Source: Christensenella sp. UBA3857 (lineage in GTDB: Bacteria; Bacillota; Clostridia; Christensenellales; CAG-138). Taken from it: a DNA stretch of 40,383 bases. A program made the translations under genes and the position numbers. The stretch covers positions 1 to 40,383 of the forward strand of contig DGHD01000013.1 of NCBI GenBank assembly GCA_002392505.1, read 5' to 3'. The notes below the pieces were generated by a model. The model searched no databases, was not told the DNA's origin, and saw only the letters and a list, made by a program, of their open reading frames with translations. Shown piece after piece: positions 15,823-23,121 of this stretch; the stretch's first letter is position 1, and each line of letters begins with the position of its first letter.

Positions 15823-16979
15823 AGAGAGTTTATCTTGACAACGCGGCTACCACAAGGCTCATTCCCGAAGTCCTTAACGAAATGATGCCCTACATGACCG
15901 AGGTTTACGGCAACCCGTCCAGCCCCCACTATTTCGGACAGCAGTCCCAGATGGCGGTCGACAGGGCAAGGCAGCAGGTGGCTGACGCCATCAACGCCGA
16001 AGCAAACGAGATCATATTCATGAGCGGCGGCTCCGAGGCCGATAACACCGCGATCCGCGGCGTTGCGGAGCGTTATGCGAAGAAGGGCCGTCACATAATC
16101 ACCACGGCAGTCGAGCATCACGCGGTGCTGCACACCTGCCAGATGCTTGAGAAGAACGGCTATGAAGTGACCTATCTTCCCGTCGACGAGTACGGCATGG
16201 TGACCGTCGATCAGGTAAGGGAAGCGATCCGTCCCGATACGATACTCGTTTCGATCATGTTCGCGAACAATGAGGTCGGCACGATAATGCCCATACCCGA
16301 GATCGGCGAGCTCTGCCATGAGAAGGGCGTCCTCTTCCATACCGACGCCGTACAGGCTGTGGGGCATCTGCCCATCGACGTTAAGGCGATGCACATCGAC
16401 ATGCTCTCCATGTCGGCGCACAAATTCCACGGTCCCAAGGGCACGGGCGCGCTCTACGTCAGGAAGGGCATCGTGCTCCCGCCCCTCATCTACGGCGGCG
16501 CGCAGGAGCGCAATCGCCGCGCCGGCACCGAGAACGTTCCCGGAATAGTCGGAATGGGCAAGGCGATCGAGCTTGCCTGCACGGATCTTGACGAGAAGAA
16601 TCGCAGGATGATGCGTCTTCGCGACAAGCTCATCGAGGAGCTTCCCAAGCGCATCCCCGAGATAAAGCTCAACGGGCATCCCACGAAGAGGCTCCCCAAC
16701 AACGTCAATTTCTCCATCAAATACATCGAGGGCGAGTCGATACTTCTGATGCTCGACCTCAACGGGATCGCCGCCTCTTCGGGTTCCGCCTGCACGAGCG
16801 GTTCGCTCGATCCCAGCCACGTGCTCCTCGCGATGGGTCTGACCCACGAGATAGCTCACGGTTCCGTCCGTATGACGCTCTGCGACGAGACGAGCGAGGA
16901 TGATATCGATTACGTTTTAGAGGTGCTTCCCAAGGTTGCCGAGAGGCTTCGCAAGATGTCGCCTTTGTATCACGGATAA
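15819..16979 (+). CDS. iscS: Cysteine desulfurase (NifS/IscS type)
   Basis: A PLP-dependent enzyme that takes sulfur from cysteine and hands it as persulfide to the Fe-S scaffold encoded next. The 386-residue protein shows the N-terminal YLDNAATT, the PLP lysine in SAHKFHGPKG (Lys202), the cofactor-binding HTDAVQAVG, RRAGTENV and the catalytic cysteine loop SSGSACTSGSLDPSHVL (Cys325). The long loop with SGS is of the class I NifS/IscS type. The ATG at 15819 has a GGAAAGGA site inside the regulator gene, 4 bp overlap. Confidence 0.95.
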   Translation: MKRVYLDNAATTRLIPEVLNEMMPYMTEVYGNPSSPHYFGQQSQMAVDRARQQVADAINAEANEIIFMSGGSEADNTAIRGVAERYAKKGRHIITTAVEHHAVLHTCQMLEKNGYEVTYLPVDEYGMVTVDQVREAIRPDTILVSIMFANNEVGTIMPIPEIGELCHEKGVLFHTDAVQAVGHLPIDVKAMHIDMLSMSAHKFHGPKGTGALYVRKGIVLPPLIYGGAQERNRRAGTENVPGIVGMGKAIELACTDLDEKNRRMMRLRDKLIEELPKRIPEIKLNGHPTKRLPNNVNFSIKYIEGESILLMLDLNGIAASSGSACTSGSLDPSHVLLAMGLTHEIAHGSVRMTLCDETSEDDIDYVLEVLPKVAERLRKMSPLYHG

Positions 16980-16992
16980 GGAGGATAATACA

Positions 16993-17394
16993 ATGTACTC
17001 AGAAAAAGTTTTGGATCATTTTCAGAATCCCCGCAACATGGGCGAGATCGAGAATTACAACGGCATGGGCATGGTCGGCAACGCCAAGTGCGGCGACATA
17101 ATGCAGATGTTCATCCGCGTTAACGACGAGGGTATTATCGAGGACGTCGGCTTCAAGACCTTCGGATGCGGCGCCGCCGTCGCGACGAGCTCCATGGCTA
17201 CCGAGATGATAAAGGGCAAATCCGTTGAGGAGGCGCTCCAGCTCTCCAACGCCGCCGTCGTAGAAGCGCTCGAGGGGCTGCCCCCCGTGAAGATCCACTG
17301 CTCCGTGCTCGCGGAGGAGGCCGTTAAGGCAGCCGTCGACGATTACCATAAGAGGATGGCCGAAAAGAAGGCGGCTGAGGAGAACAAGGAATAA
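16993..17394 (+). CDS. iscU: Fe-S cluster assembly scaffold (IscU/NifU N-terminal type)
   Basis: A 133-residue scaffold on which [2Fe-2S] clusters are built with sulfur from the desulfurase. The start MYSEKVLDHFQNPRNMGEIE is diagnostic for NifU-like proteins; the ligand residues are Cys33 and Asp35 (AKCGD), Cys59 (FGCGAA) and Cys103 (IHCSVL). The ATG at 16993 follows GGAGGATAATACA; longer starts would run into the desulfurase gene. The tail is charged (MAEKKAAEENKE). No hscA, hscB or ferredoxin follows, so this is the minimal clostridial isc set. Confidence 0.95.
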   Translation: MYSEKVLDHFQNPRNMGEIENYNGMGMVGNAKCGDIMQMFIRVNDEGIIEDVGFKTFGCGAAVATSSMATEMIKGKSVEEALQLSNAAVVEALEGLPPVKIHCSVLAEEAVKAAVDDYHKRMAEKKAAEENKE

Positions 17395-17400
17395 CCGTTT

Positions 17401-18291
17401 ATGCTTGAATATAAGCAGTTCGATCATCAGGCAATGGCCGAGATAAGGCCATTGCTTGATTTGCAGGAATACCGCTCTTGCGATTACACCGTCGGCGGTA
17501 TTTATATGTGGAGGGAGTTTTTCCGTCAGGCATACGCCGTAAAGGACGGTATGCTCATCTCGTCGGCGGATTACCTTGACAACGGAGTATGCTTCGGCGT
17601 CCCCGTCGGCAGCGGCGACCTCAAGGCGGCGCTCGAGGCCGTTAAAGCGGACTGCGCCGAAAGGAAGCGTCCCCTGCGCTTCTGCTGCGTTACCGAAGAA
17701 GGTCTCGCGCAGTTGACTGAGACGCTCGGTCAGCCCTCCAAAACGATCGAATACCGCGATTGGGCGGATTATCTTTACCCGTATGAGAATTTCCTCGGCT
17801 ATCACGGGAAGAAGCTCGTCACTCCGCGGAACCACTGCAACCGTTTCATGCGGGACTATCCGCAGTACGTTTACCGCGCGATGGACGCCTCCATGATCGG
17901 GGAGGCGAAACGGTTCCTTCAGGAGAACGCGCCGTCGTTCGACAAGGCGGCTCCGCTCGCGAAGGAGGAATTCATCCGCGCCGTAGAGGTGCTCGATCAC
18001 TTCGAGCTCTTCGGTTTCAGCGGGGGGCTGCTCTCGGTCGACGGCAAGACCATCGGCTTGAGCGTCGGCGAAACGATCGGCGACACGCTTTTCGTGCATA
18101 TAGAAAAGGCGCTTACCGAGTTCAGCGGCGCCTACCCCATGCTTGCGATGCTGTTTGCAAAGCAGAACGCGAGCGAAAAGCTTTTATACATAAACCGCGA
18201 GGACGATTCCGGCGACGAGGGCTTGAGACGCTCCAAGACCGAATACCGTCCGTGCTGTCTGATAAAAAAATACGTCGTGTGTTATGAATAA
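17401..18291 (+). CDS. DUF2156 (LPG-synthase C-terminal/GNAT-like) protein
   Basis: The 296-residue protein belongs to the DUF2156 family, a tandem GNAT-like fold related to the aminoacyl-tRNA-dependent domain of lysyl-phosphatidylglycerol synthases. Typical motifs are GGIYMWREFF near the N-terminus, RNHCNRFMRDYP in the middle, and the highly conserved end INREDDSGDEGLRRSKTEYRP. It has no transmembrane segment, so it lacks the flippase part of MprF; the substrate is unknown. It starts 6 bp after iscU, with an AAGGA ribosome site at the end of iscU, and so is probably co-transcribed with the Fe-S genes. A terminator follows. Confidence 0.85.
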   Translation: MLEYKQFDHQAMAEIRPLLDLQEYRSCDYTVGGIYMWREFFRQAYAVKDGMLISSADYLDNGVCFGVPVGSGDLKAALEAVKADCAERKRPLRFCCVTEEGLAQLTETLGQPSKTIEYRDWADYLYPYENFLGYHGKKLVTPRNHCNRFMRDYPQYVYRAMDASMIGEAKRFLQENAPSFDKAAPLAKEEFIRAVEVLDHFELFGFSGGLLSVDGKTIGLSVGETIGDTLFVHIEKALTEFSGAYPMLAMLFAKQNASEKLLYINREDDSGDEGLRRSKTEYRPCCLIKKYVVCYE

Positions 18292-18297
18292 AAAATC

Positions 18298-18322
18298 GCT
18301 CCGGCGCTTCAATCGCCGGAGC
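18298..18322. terminator. Bidirectional terminator between the isc operon and the peptidoglycan-binding gene
   Basis: A perfect 9-bp stem, GCTCCGGCG (18298-18306) with CGCCGGAGC (18314-18322), closes a 7-nt loop. TTATTCTTT follows on the plus strand, and the preceding A-run serves as T-run on the minus strand. It serves two convergent genes. Confidence 0.85.
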
Positions 18323-18336
18323 TTATTCTTTATCCG

Positions 18337-19110
18337 TTATTTTCCCGCAGCCCTGTAAATATTCTCGGTATGTTCGATATCGGGAAGGTTGCCGACGCTC
18401 GAAACGCTGCCCTCGAAGAATACGCAGACGTGCCCGTCCATTCCGTTACCGCCGATGGAATCCGTGCCGTGCGGCCAGCACTGGATCGAAGCGGCGACCT
18501 GCTGTCCGTCGATATCTACGGTGATGGGACGCTTCAGGTAATTGAACTCCTTACCGCAGGTCGCTTTGAATCCGACAAGCTGCTCCTCGTTCTGCGATTC
18601 CATTTCGGCATGATTCGTTCCGCCTGTAAAAACGAGCTCGTACGTATTGCCGGTCAGGCAGTCGGTGATAACGTAGCTCCTCCCCACCGCAAGCTTTTCC
18701 TTCACGCTCTCCCACGGGACGAGTACGCCCGTCTTTTCAAGCGTGCTTGCGGAATGCCTCGGTCCGGACGGGATATAGACGTCGCTCAGGCTTGCACGAA
18801 GCGCGCCCTGCTTGAACAAAAGCTCCAAAGACTCGGCGCCCATCACGCCGTCCACCTGCGAGCTCAGACCCGCCTCACGGCAGTTTTTCTGAAACGCCTT
18901 GACCGCCTCTACGGTCATAGATCGGTAAGACCCCGTAGGCTTGAAGTTAAGATAGCCGAGCTCCCTGAGGCGAAGCTGAATACGCACCACCATGGAACCG
19001 GTGGCGTCCTTGCCGAACGTGCGCCCCGCCGTGCCGGAAGCGGTGACCGGACAAACGAGCAAAACGAAGGCAAAAGCCGCTATAAGCATTATCGACAGTA
19101 TCCTTTTCAT
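18337..19110 (-). CDS. Secreted peptidoglycan-binding protein with a conserved clostridial C-terminal domain
   Basis: The 257-residue protein begins MKRILSIMLIAAFAFVLLVC, a signal peptide ending around VTASG, so it should be exported. Residues about 35-95 form a PG_binding_1 domain (GSMVVRIQLRLRELGYLNF, then VEAVKAFQKNC and VDGVMGAESLELLF). The C-terminal half (about 135-257) has VGRSYVITDCLTGNTYEL, TGGTNHAEME, ASIQCWPHGTDSIGGNGMDGHVCVFF and HTENIYRAA. As I recall, the pattern H-x-E/D...PHG...GH-x-C-x-x-F recurs in secreted clostridial cell-wall proteins; its conserved His and Asp/Glu hint at metal binding, but the activity is not known to me. No ribosome site precedes the ATG, and the promoter places the transcript start at or next to it. 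Confidence 0.85.
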   Translation of the reverse strand: MKRILSIMLIAAFAFVLLVCPVTASGTAGRTFGKDATGSMVVRIQLRLRELGYLNFKPTGSYRSMTVEAVKAFQKNCREAGLSSQVDGVMGAESLELLFKQGALRASLSDVYIPSGPRHSASTLEKTGVLVPWESVKEKLAVGRSYVITDCLTGNTYELVFTGGTNHAEMESQNEEQLVGFKATCGKEFNYLKRPITVDIDGQQVAASIQCWPHGTDSIGGNGMDGHVCVFFEGSVSSVGNLPDIEHTENIYRAAGK

Positions 19111-19116
19111 ACTAAC

Positions 19117-19145
19117 AGTATATCACGCACGAAACGATTTGTCAC
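19117..19145 (-). promoter_or_regulatory. Promoter of the peptidoglycan-binding gene, apparently leaderless
   Basis: On the minus strand GTGACA (19145-19140) and TATACT (19122-19117) are 17 bp apart. Only 6 bases separate the -10 box from the ATG at 19110, so transcription should begin on or beside the A of ATG. No Shine-Dalgarno sequence is present between. Confidence 0.6.
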
Positions 19146-19249
19146 CTTTTTTCGGGAAAAAACTTGTTCTCATGCAGGAAAAGCGAAAAACAGGTGGATT
19201 TTTCAGTCCGAAAGTACTATAATATCAGCATAAAGCAAGGAGGCGAACT

Positions 19250-19822
19250 ATGCGCCATATACCCAACATATTAAGCTGTCTGCGCGTGGCGATGGTCATT
19301 GCGTTCATTATTCTGTTCATAAAAGGTCAGTATGCGGTCTGCCTCGCACTTTACATCGCGGCGTTCGTTACCGACATTCTCGACGGTTTCCTCGCCAGGA
19401 AATTCAACTGGGTCTCTAATTTCGGCAAGCTGGTCGATCCGTTCGCCGATAAATTCATGTTCGTTTCCGCGCTCGCCTGCCTTGTCGCGATCGGCAAATT
19501 CCCGTGGTATCTGCTCGTTATCCTTGTTGTTAAGGAGATACTGCTCATCATCGGCGGGCTTATCGTTCTCAAAAAAAGAAAGACGGCGGTATTCGCGGAT
19601 ATGTGGGGCAAGGTCGCGACCTTCCTGATGTTCATGTCCGTAACGCTTACGCTCGTCAATCTCGCATTCAACGAGTTCATCCCCGGGATCGCGCTCATGA
19701 TACTCTATTTCACCGCAGTCGCGGTCAGCGTGATCTCGTTCTTCCACTATGCTTATCTGGCTGGGTTCATCGGCAAAAAGTACCGCAGCGTCAGCGCATA
19801 TGAGGAACAGTCCGATAAATAA
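19250..19822 (+). CDS. pgsA: CDP-diacylglycerol-glycerol-3-phosphate 3-phosphatidyltransferase
   Basis: PgsA makes phosphatidylglycerol phosphate, the committed step to the main acidic phospholipids. The 190-residue integral membrane protein carries the full CDP-alcohol phosphotransferase motif D-x2-DG-x2-AR-x8-G-x3-D-x3-D as DILDGFLARKF...GKLVDPFADK (about 42-68), and about five hydrophobic helices. The start MRHIPNILSCLRVAM follows a strong AAGGAGG site. The tail is polar. A -10 TATAAT lies at 19218-19223 but its -35 is weak (TGGATT at 19195-19200). Other CDP-alcohol transferases (cardiolipin or phosphatidylserine synthase) are less likely given length and sequence. Confidence 0.9.
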   Translation: MRHIPNILSCLRVAMVIAFIILFIKGQYAVCLALYIAAFVTDILDGFLARKFNWVSNFGKLVDPFADKFMFVSALACLVAIGKFPWYLLVILVVKEILLIIGGLIVLKKRKTAVFADMWGKVATFLMFMSVTLTLVNLAFNEFIPGIALMILYFTAVAVSVISFFHYAYLAGFIGKKYRSVSAYEEQSDK

Positions 19823-19885
19823 GCTGTAAACATTTTCGCCCAAACGGAATAGTATTAGAGCAACAAATCTTTTTGGAGGTATCCA

Positions 19886-20896
19886 ATGAAAAGAGTCGTT
19901 GCTCTTATTTTATGCGCCGTCATGGCGTCGGCTGTTATGTGCTTCTTCCCCGCCTGTGCGAAGAAGGATACGGGGCTTAAAAAGATAGTCCTTAACGAAG
20001 TCACAAGATCGGTATTCTATGCTCCGCTCTACGCGGCGGTATCCCGCGGGTTCTTTGAGGAGGAAGGTCTTGAGCTGGAGATCGTCACCGGCGGCGGCAG
20101 CGACGCGAGTATGACCGCGCTGCTTGCGGGCGAAGCCGATTTCGCCCTGATGGGACCCGAGACCGGCGTTTACGTCGTCAACGAGGGAAAGACCGAGCAC
20201 CCCGTAATAATCGGTCAGCTTACCAAAAGGGACGGCTCGTTCCTTTTGGGGCGCGAAAAGGCTGAGCCGTTCAGCTGGGAGCAGCTTCGCGGAAAGTCCG
20301 TGATAGGCGGCAGAGTCGGCGGCATGCCCTATATGACGCTGATGTGGGTGCTGAATAAAAACGGCCTCACCCCCGGAGAGGACGTCGAGGTGATAAGCAA
20401 TATCCAGTTCAATCTGATGGGCGGCGCGTTCCAGAGCGGCACGGGCGATTACGTAACGCTTTTCGAGCCGACCGCAACGGCTTTTCAGGATAACGGTTCG
20501 GGCTATATCGTCGCGAATATCGGGCTTGAATCGGGTGAGGTCCCCTACACCGCGTTCATGACTTCGCCGAAGACCGTAAAAGACGACCCCGAGCTTGTTA
20601 TGAGCTTCGTCCGGGCGATAGTAAAGGCTCAGAAATGGGTATGGAGCGCAAGCGACAACGAGATCGCGAAGGCGATGCAGCCCTTCTTCCCCGATACCGA
20701 CATACCGACGCTCGAGACCGTCGCCAAAAGCTACCGCGAGACGGATTCGTGGATGAAGACGCCCGTTATGACCGAAGACGCTTTCCATCGCCTGCTTGAG
20801 ATAATCGACTTCAACGGTCAGCTTAAAGCGCCCGTCGAATTCAAGGAGCTCGTCGACAACAGCTTTGCGGAAAAGGCGATAAAAGAAGTCGGATAA
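19886..20896 (+). CDS. ABC transporter substrate-binding lipoprotein (SsuA/NMT1 type)
   Basis: A 336-residue extracellular binding protein of the NMT1/THI5-like family, whose members bind alkanesulfonates, taurine, nitrate or thiamine precursors. The N-terminus is a lipoprotein signal (MKRVVALILCAVMAS...FFPACAKK). The family pattern is FYAPLYAAVSRGFFEEEGLELEIVTGGG, then LLAGEADFALMGPE and RGKSVIGGRVGGMPYMTL. It follows pgsA after 63 bp with its own TTTTTGGAGGT ribosome site. No permease or ATPase gene is near, so it is an orphan in this window; the ligand cannot be told. Confidence 0.85.
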   Translation: MKRVVALILCAVMASAVMCFFPACAKKDTGLKKIVLNEVTRSVFYAPLYAAVSRGFFEEEGLELEIVTGGGSDASMTALLAGEADFALMGPETGVYVVNEGKTEHPVIIGQLTKRDGSFLLGREKAEPFSWEQLRGKSVIGGRVGGMPYMTLMWVLNKNGLTPGEDVEVISNIQFNLMGGAFQSGTGDYVTLFEPTATAFQDNGSGYIVANIGLESGEVPYTAFMTSPKTVKDDPELVMSFVRAIVKAQKWVWSASDNEIAKAMQPFFPDTDIPTLETVAKSYRETDSWMKTPVMTEDAFHRLLEIIDFNGQLKAPVEFKELVDNSFAEKAIKEVG

Positions 20897-20906
20897 AAAA
20901 CATAAA

Positions 20907-20936
20907 ACGGCGCGGAACGAAAATGTTCCGCGCCGT
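20907..20936. terminator. Terminator hairpin between convergent lipoprotein genes
   Basis: A perfect 12-bp stem (20907-20918 with 20925-20936) closes loop GAAAAT. On the minus strand it is followed by TTTATGTTTTTT, so it is a strong terminator for the gene at 20994-21623. On the plus strand the tail is not T-rich, so it is weaker for the binding-protein gene. Confidence 0.8.
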
Positions 20937-20993
20937 GGATCGATCGGCGAATGGCCGGGAGGACCTTACATCAGCCCCTCTTGATCAAGACCA

Positions 20994-21623
20994 TTACTTA
21001 TCTTCTTCATAGGCGTAATCATATGCTTCGCCATATCCGAAATCATGAGTCGTTCCGTCTTTGTAGTCGATGCAGATCCTTAATCCCCTGGGCTCCAGAT
21101 ATGTTTTCTGCACTAAGACGGCCCCGTCGGTATCTTGTTCTGCCCTTCTATTGTTTACAGTGACCGTAATGCGGGCGATCCTGTCGAAATCCGGGAAAAA
21201 CTCGATACCCCTCTCCGTAAAAAACAAAGTAATGTCATAAAGGACGACGGCATACGGATCATAACTGGGTTTCGAACAATACCCGCTTTCCAGGCATTCC
21301 TGTGCTATCGGCAGTATTGTCGAGTATTCTGCAAACAGCTTGTCCGCGATCTCTTTAACTTGGGGATCGTTCAGGTCCTGAACTTTCGTCCCGTCTGTTT
21401 CCGGTCCCCACATATGAACGACTTTGCCCTGCTTGATGAGGGCGCTGTATTCACCGGATTTAATAGAACCGGGATCGTCGTCTGCATTCAGTCCAACAAT
21501 ATATGGCTCAACGTCCTTCATGTACTTTTCAAGGCTTGCGTCGCTGAATTTTTCCCCCGCGCAGCCTATGAAAAGCAACGCCGTCATTGTTACAAGCGCT
21601 AAAGCGCAAAAGCATTTCTTCAT
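20994..21623 (-). CDS. Unknown lipoprotein
   Basis: A 209-residue protein starting MKKCFCALALVTMTALLFIGC, a lipoprotein signal with Cys at the lipobox (LFIGC). ATG 21623 is preceded by AGGAGG; a GTG at 21659 would only lengthen the signal. The mature part is acidic. Near the middle come KVVHMWGPETDG and VLYDITLFFTERGIEFFPDF; the end reads GLRICIDYKDGTTHDFGYG and is Asp/Glu/Tyr-rich. I do not recognise the family. It looks somewhat more A+T-rich than its neighbours by eye. A possible promoter is TTGGTT-18 bp-TACTAT just upstream. Confidence 0.7.
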   Translation of the reverse strand: MKKCFCALALVTMTALLFIGCAGEKFSDASLEKYMKDVEPYIVGLNADDDPGSIKSGEYSALIKQGKVVHMWGPETDGTKVQDLNDPQVKEIADKLFAEYSTILPIAQECLESGYCSKPSYDPYAVVLYDITLFFTERGIEFFPDFDRIARITVTVNNRRAEQDTDGAVLVQKTYLEPRGLRICIDYKDGTTHDFGYGEAYDYAYEEDK

Positions 21624-21796
21624 TCTGACCTCCTGAATAGTACGAATATGGCTTGTCACGAACCAAAGGCGGTATCAATAAAACGGATCAATGCTGAATT
21701 TCGAAATATGCAGAGCATTCATCATATTTATCGTTTCCTGATCAAAAACCAACATTGGAAGATACGTTTCTTCATTACAGTATATTTGCCGACCCG

Positions 21797-22231
21797 TCAT
21801 TCGCCCTTCTTATGCCGTTTGGTGATGCTTCTTTTGCCCGAAACGGGGATGCGCGTATTGACCTCTATCTCGCCGAAGCCGTCGTCGGCGGGAGCTTCGC
21901 CGTGCTCGATCAGCACCTTTTCCCAATACTCTACAAGCTCCGGCGTGAGCTCAGTCGGCTCCCCGGTGGGATCGAAGGAATACTCCTCCCGTTTGGGAGC
22001 GGGCGATTTCTTTTTATAGAGCGGAGCAATGAAGGGTTCCGCCCCTTCCTCCTTTTTCATGCCGCCGCGCGTGATGGTGCGGGAGCGGAACTCATTCCCC
22101 CCGTCCTCCATGGCGATGCACTTGCAGCAGTTATCACAGATCTTATTTGGGTCGAGATCGCAGCGGTCGCATTCGCCGCAGTCGTCGCAGACTTTTGTTT
22201 CGTCAAGCAGACACATACGCTTTTTTTCCAT
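21797..22231 (-). CDS. Small Cys-rich protein divergent from lexA, function unknown
   Basis: The 144-residue protein starts MEKKRMCLLDETKVC at ATG 22231, after GGGGAGA. Residues 7-40 hold eight more cysteines in a regular series, CDDCGECDRCDLD followed by ICDNCCKCI, likely a zinc- or metal-binding module; the first is in MCLLDE. The remainder is hydrophilic and basic/acidic mixed, with ELTPELVEYWEKVLIEHGEA, and ends in a basic tail ITKRHKKGE. There is no signal peptide. I recall similar proteins in clostridia, but no function. It shares its upstream region with lexA, including a LexA-like box at 22251-22264, so SOS control is possible. Confidence 0.75.
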   Translation of the reverse strand: MEKKRMCLLDETKVCDDCGECDRCDLDPNKICDNCCKCIAMEDGGNEFRSRTITRGGMKKEEGAEPFIAPLYKKKSPAPKREEYSFDPTGEPTELTPELVEYWEKVLIEHGEAPADDGFGEIEVNTRIPVSGKRSITKRHKKGE

Positions 22232-22250
22232 AAAAAATCTCCCCAACCAT

Positions 22251-22290
22251 GGTACAAATGTTTGCATTATCCGAAAAGATGTGTTATAAT
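22251..22290 (+). promoter_or_regulatory. lexA promoter with LexA (SOS) box
   Basis: TTGCAT (22262-22267) and TATAAT (22285-22290) are 17 bp apart and form the lexA promoter. The sequence GGTACAAATGTTTG (22251-22264) matches the Gram-positive LexA site CGAAC-N4-GTTCG at 7 of 10 fixed positions, with the GTT half best kept. It overlaps the -35 box, where bound LexA would block RNA polymerase. A GATAAT on the minus strand (22271-22266) could be the -10 of the divergent Cys-rich gene, so one box might serve both. Confidence 0.65.
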
Positions 22291-22378
22291 GTGTCCGATC
22301 CGGATACTGCGCTTATATTATAGCACTTTTTCGGGGCTTTTCAAAGCCTGTAAAAACCTTTTCTGAAACGGAGGCATT

Positions 22379-23053
22379 ATGAGCAAGAACGGCGAAACAA
22401 GGCTTGCGGTCTACGATTACATTTACGACCGTATAACGGGCGGCAGCTCCGCTCCCACCGTGCGCGATATCTGCGCCGCGATGAAGCTTAAATCCACCTC
22501 GACCGCGCACCTGCACCTGACCAATCTGCAGAAGGAGGGGTATATCGATTTTGACCGCAACCTTCAGCGCACCGTCAGGCTGACGGGGGTCATCCCGCCC
22601 AACTCGAAGGCGTTCCGCAAAAACGCCGCCCTTGAGAAGGAAAAGAACAAGCTTGCCGCCGCTTCGTGCCGTCTGCCACTCGTGGGCAAGGTCGCCGCAG
22701 GCACGCCGATACTCGCCTTTGACGATTATCAGACGGCTTACTCCATGCCGAAGGAGTTTATCCGCGGCGCCGACGCGAGCGAGACCTTCCTCCTTACCGT
22801 TGACGGCGAAAGCATGATCGACGAGGGAATACTCACCGGCGACATGATCATTGTCACCCGTTCCTTCGACGTGCGCGACGGGGATATAATCGTCGCCCGC
22901 ATAAACGGCGAATCGGCTACCGTCAAGCGCATGTACCGGGAGGGCGGCATGGTGCGTCTCCAGCCGTCCAACGCGAATATGGCGCCCATCATGGTAAAGC
23001 CCGAGGATATGGAGATCGTCGGCAAGGTGATCGGGCTGTTCAGATCGTATTGA
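22379..23053 (+). CDS. lexA: LexA repressor
   Basis: LexA represses DNA-damage genes and cuts itself when RecA filaments form. The 224-residue protein has an N-terminal winged helix (SAPTVRDICAAMKLKSTSTAHLHLTNLQ). Its cleavage site Ala107-Gly108 is in VAAGTP; the catalytic Ser145 is in DGESMIDEGI and Lys183 in ATVKRMY. All autoproteolysis residues are present. ATG 22379 follows GGAGG. The leader is about 80 nt and includes a small GGCTTT...AAAGCC stem. A LexA-like box upstream fits autoregulation. It faces the mismatch-repair operon tail to tail. Confidence 0.95.
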   Translation: MSKNGETRLAVYDYIYDRITGGSSAPTVRDICAAMKLKSTSTAHLHLTNLQKEGYIDFDRNLQRTVRLTGVIPPNSKAFRKNAALEKEKNKLAAASCRLPLVGKVAAGTPILAFDDYQTAYSMPKEFIRGADASETFLLTVDGESMIDEGILTGDMIIVTRSFDVRDGDIIVARINGESATVKRMYREGGMVRLQPSNANMAPIMVKPEDMEIVGKVIGLFRSY

Positions 23054-23068
23054 AAATCAAGAAATGCC

Positions 23069-23106
23069 AAAGGCACGGGAAGGATGCATCCTATCCCGTG
23101 CCTTTT
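23069..23106. terminator. Terminator between lexA and the convergent ynbB gene
   Basis: A 12-bp perfect stem (23069-23080 with 23094-23105) carries in its loop a second palindrome, AGGATGCATCCT. On the plus strand TTTTCGTTTT follows, which suits lexA. On the minus strand the tail is less T-rich but may still serve ynbB. Confidence 0.8.
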
Positions 23107-23121
23107 CGTTTTGCGTTATTC

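Noticed and set aside
19823..19885. Riboswitch before the NMT1-type binding protein
   Set aside because: Only 63 bp lie between the genes, too short for a TPP or SAM riboswitch, and no such motif is visible.
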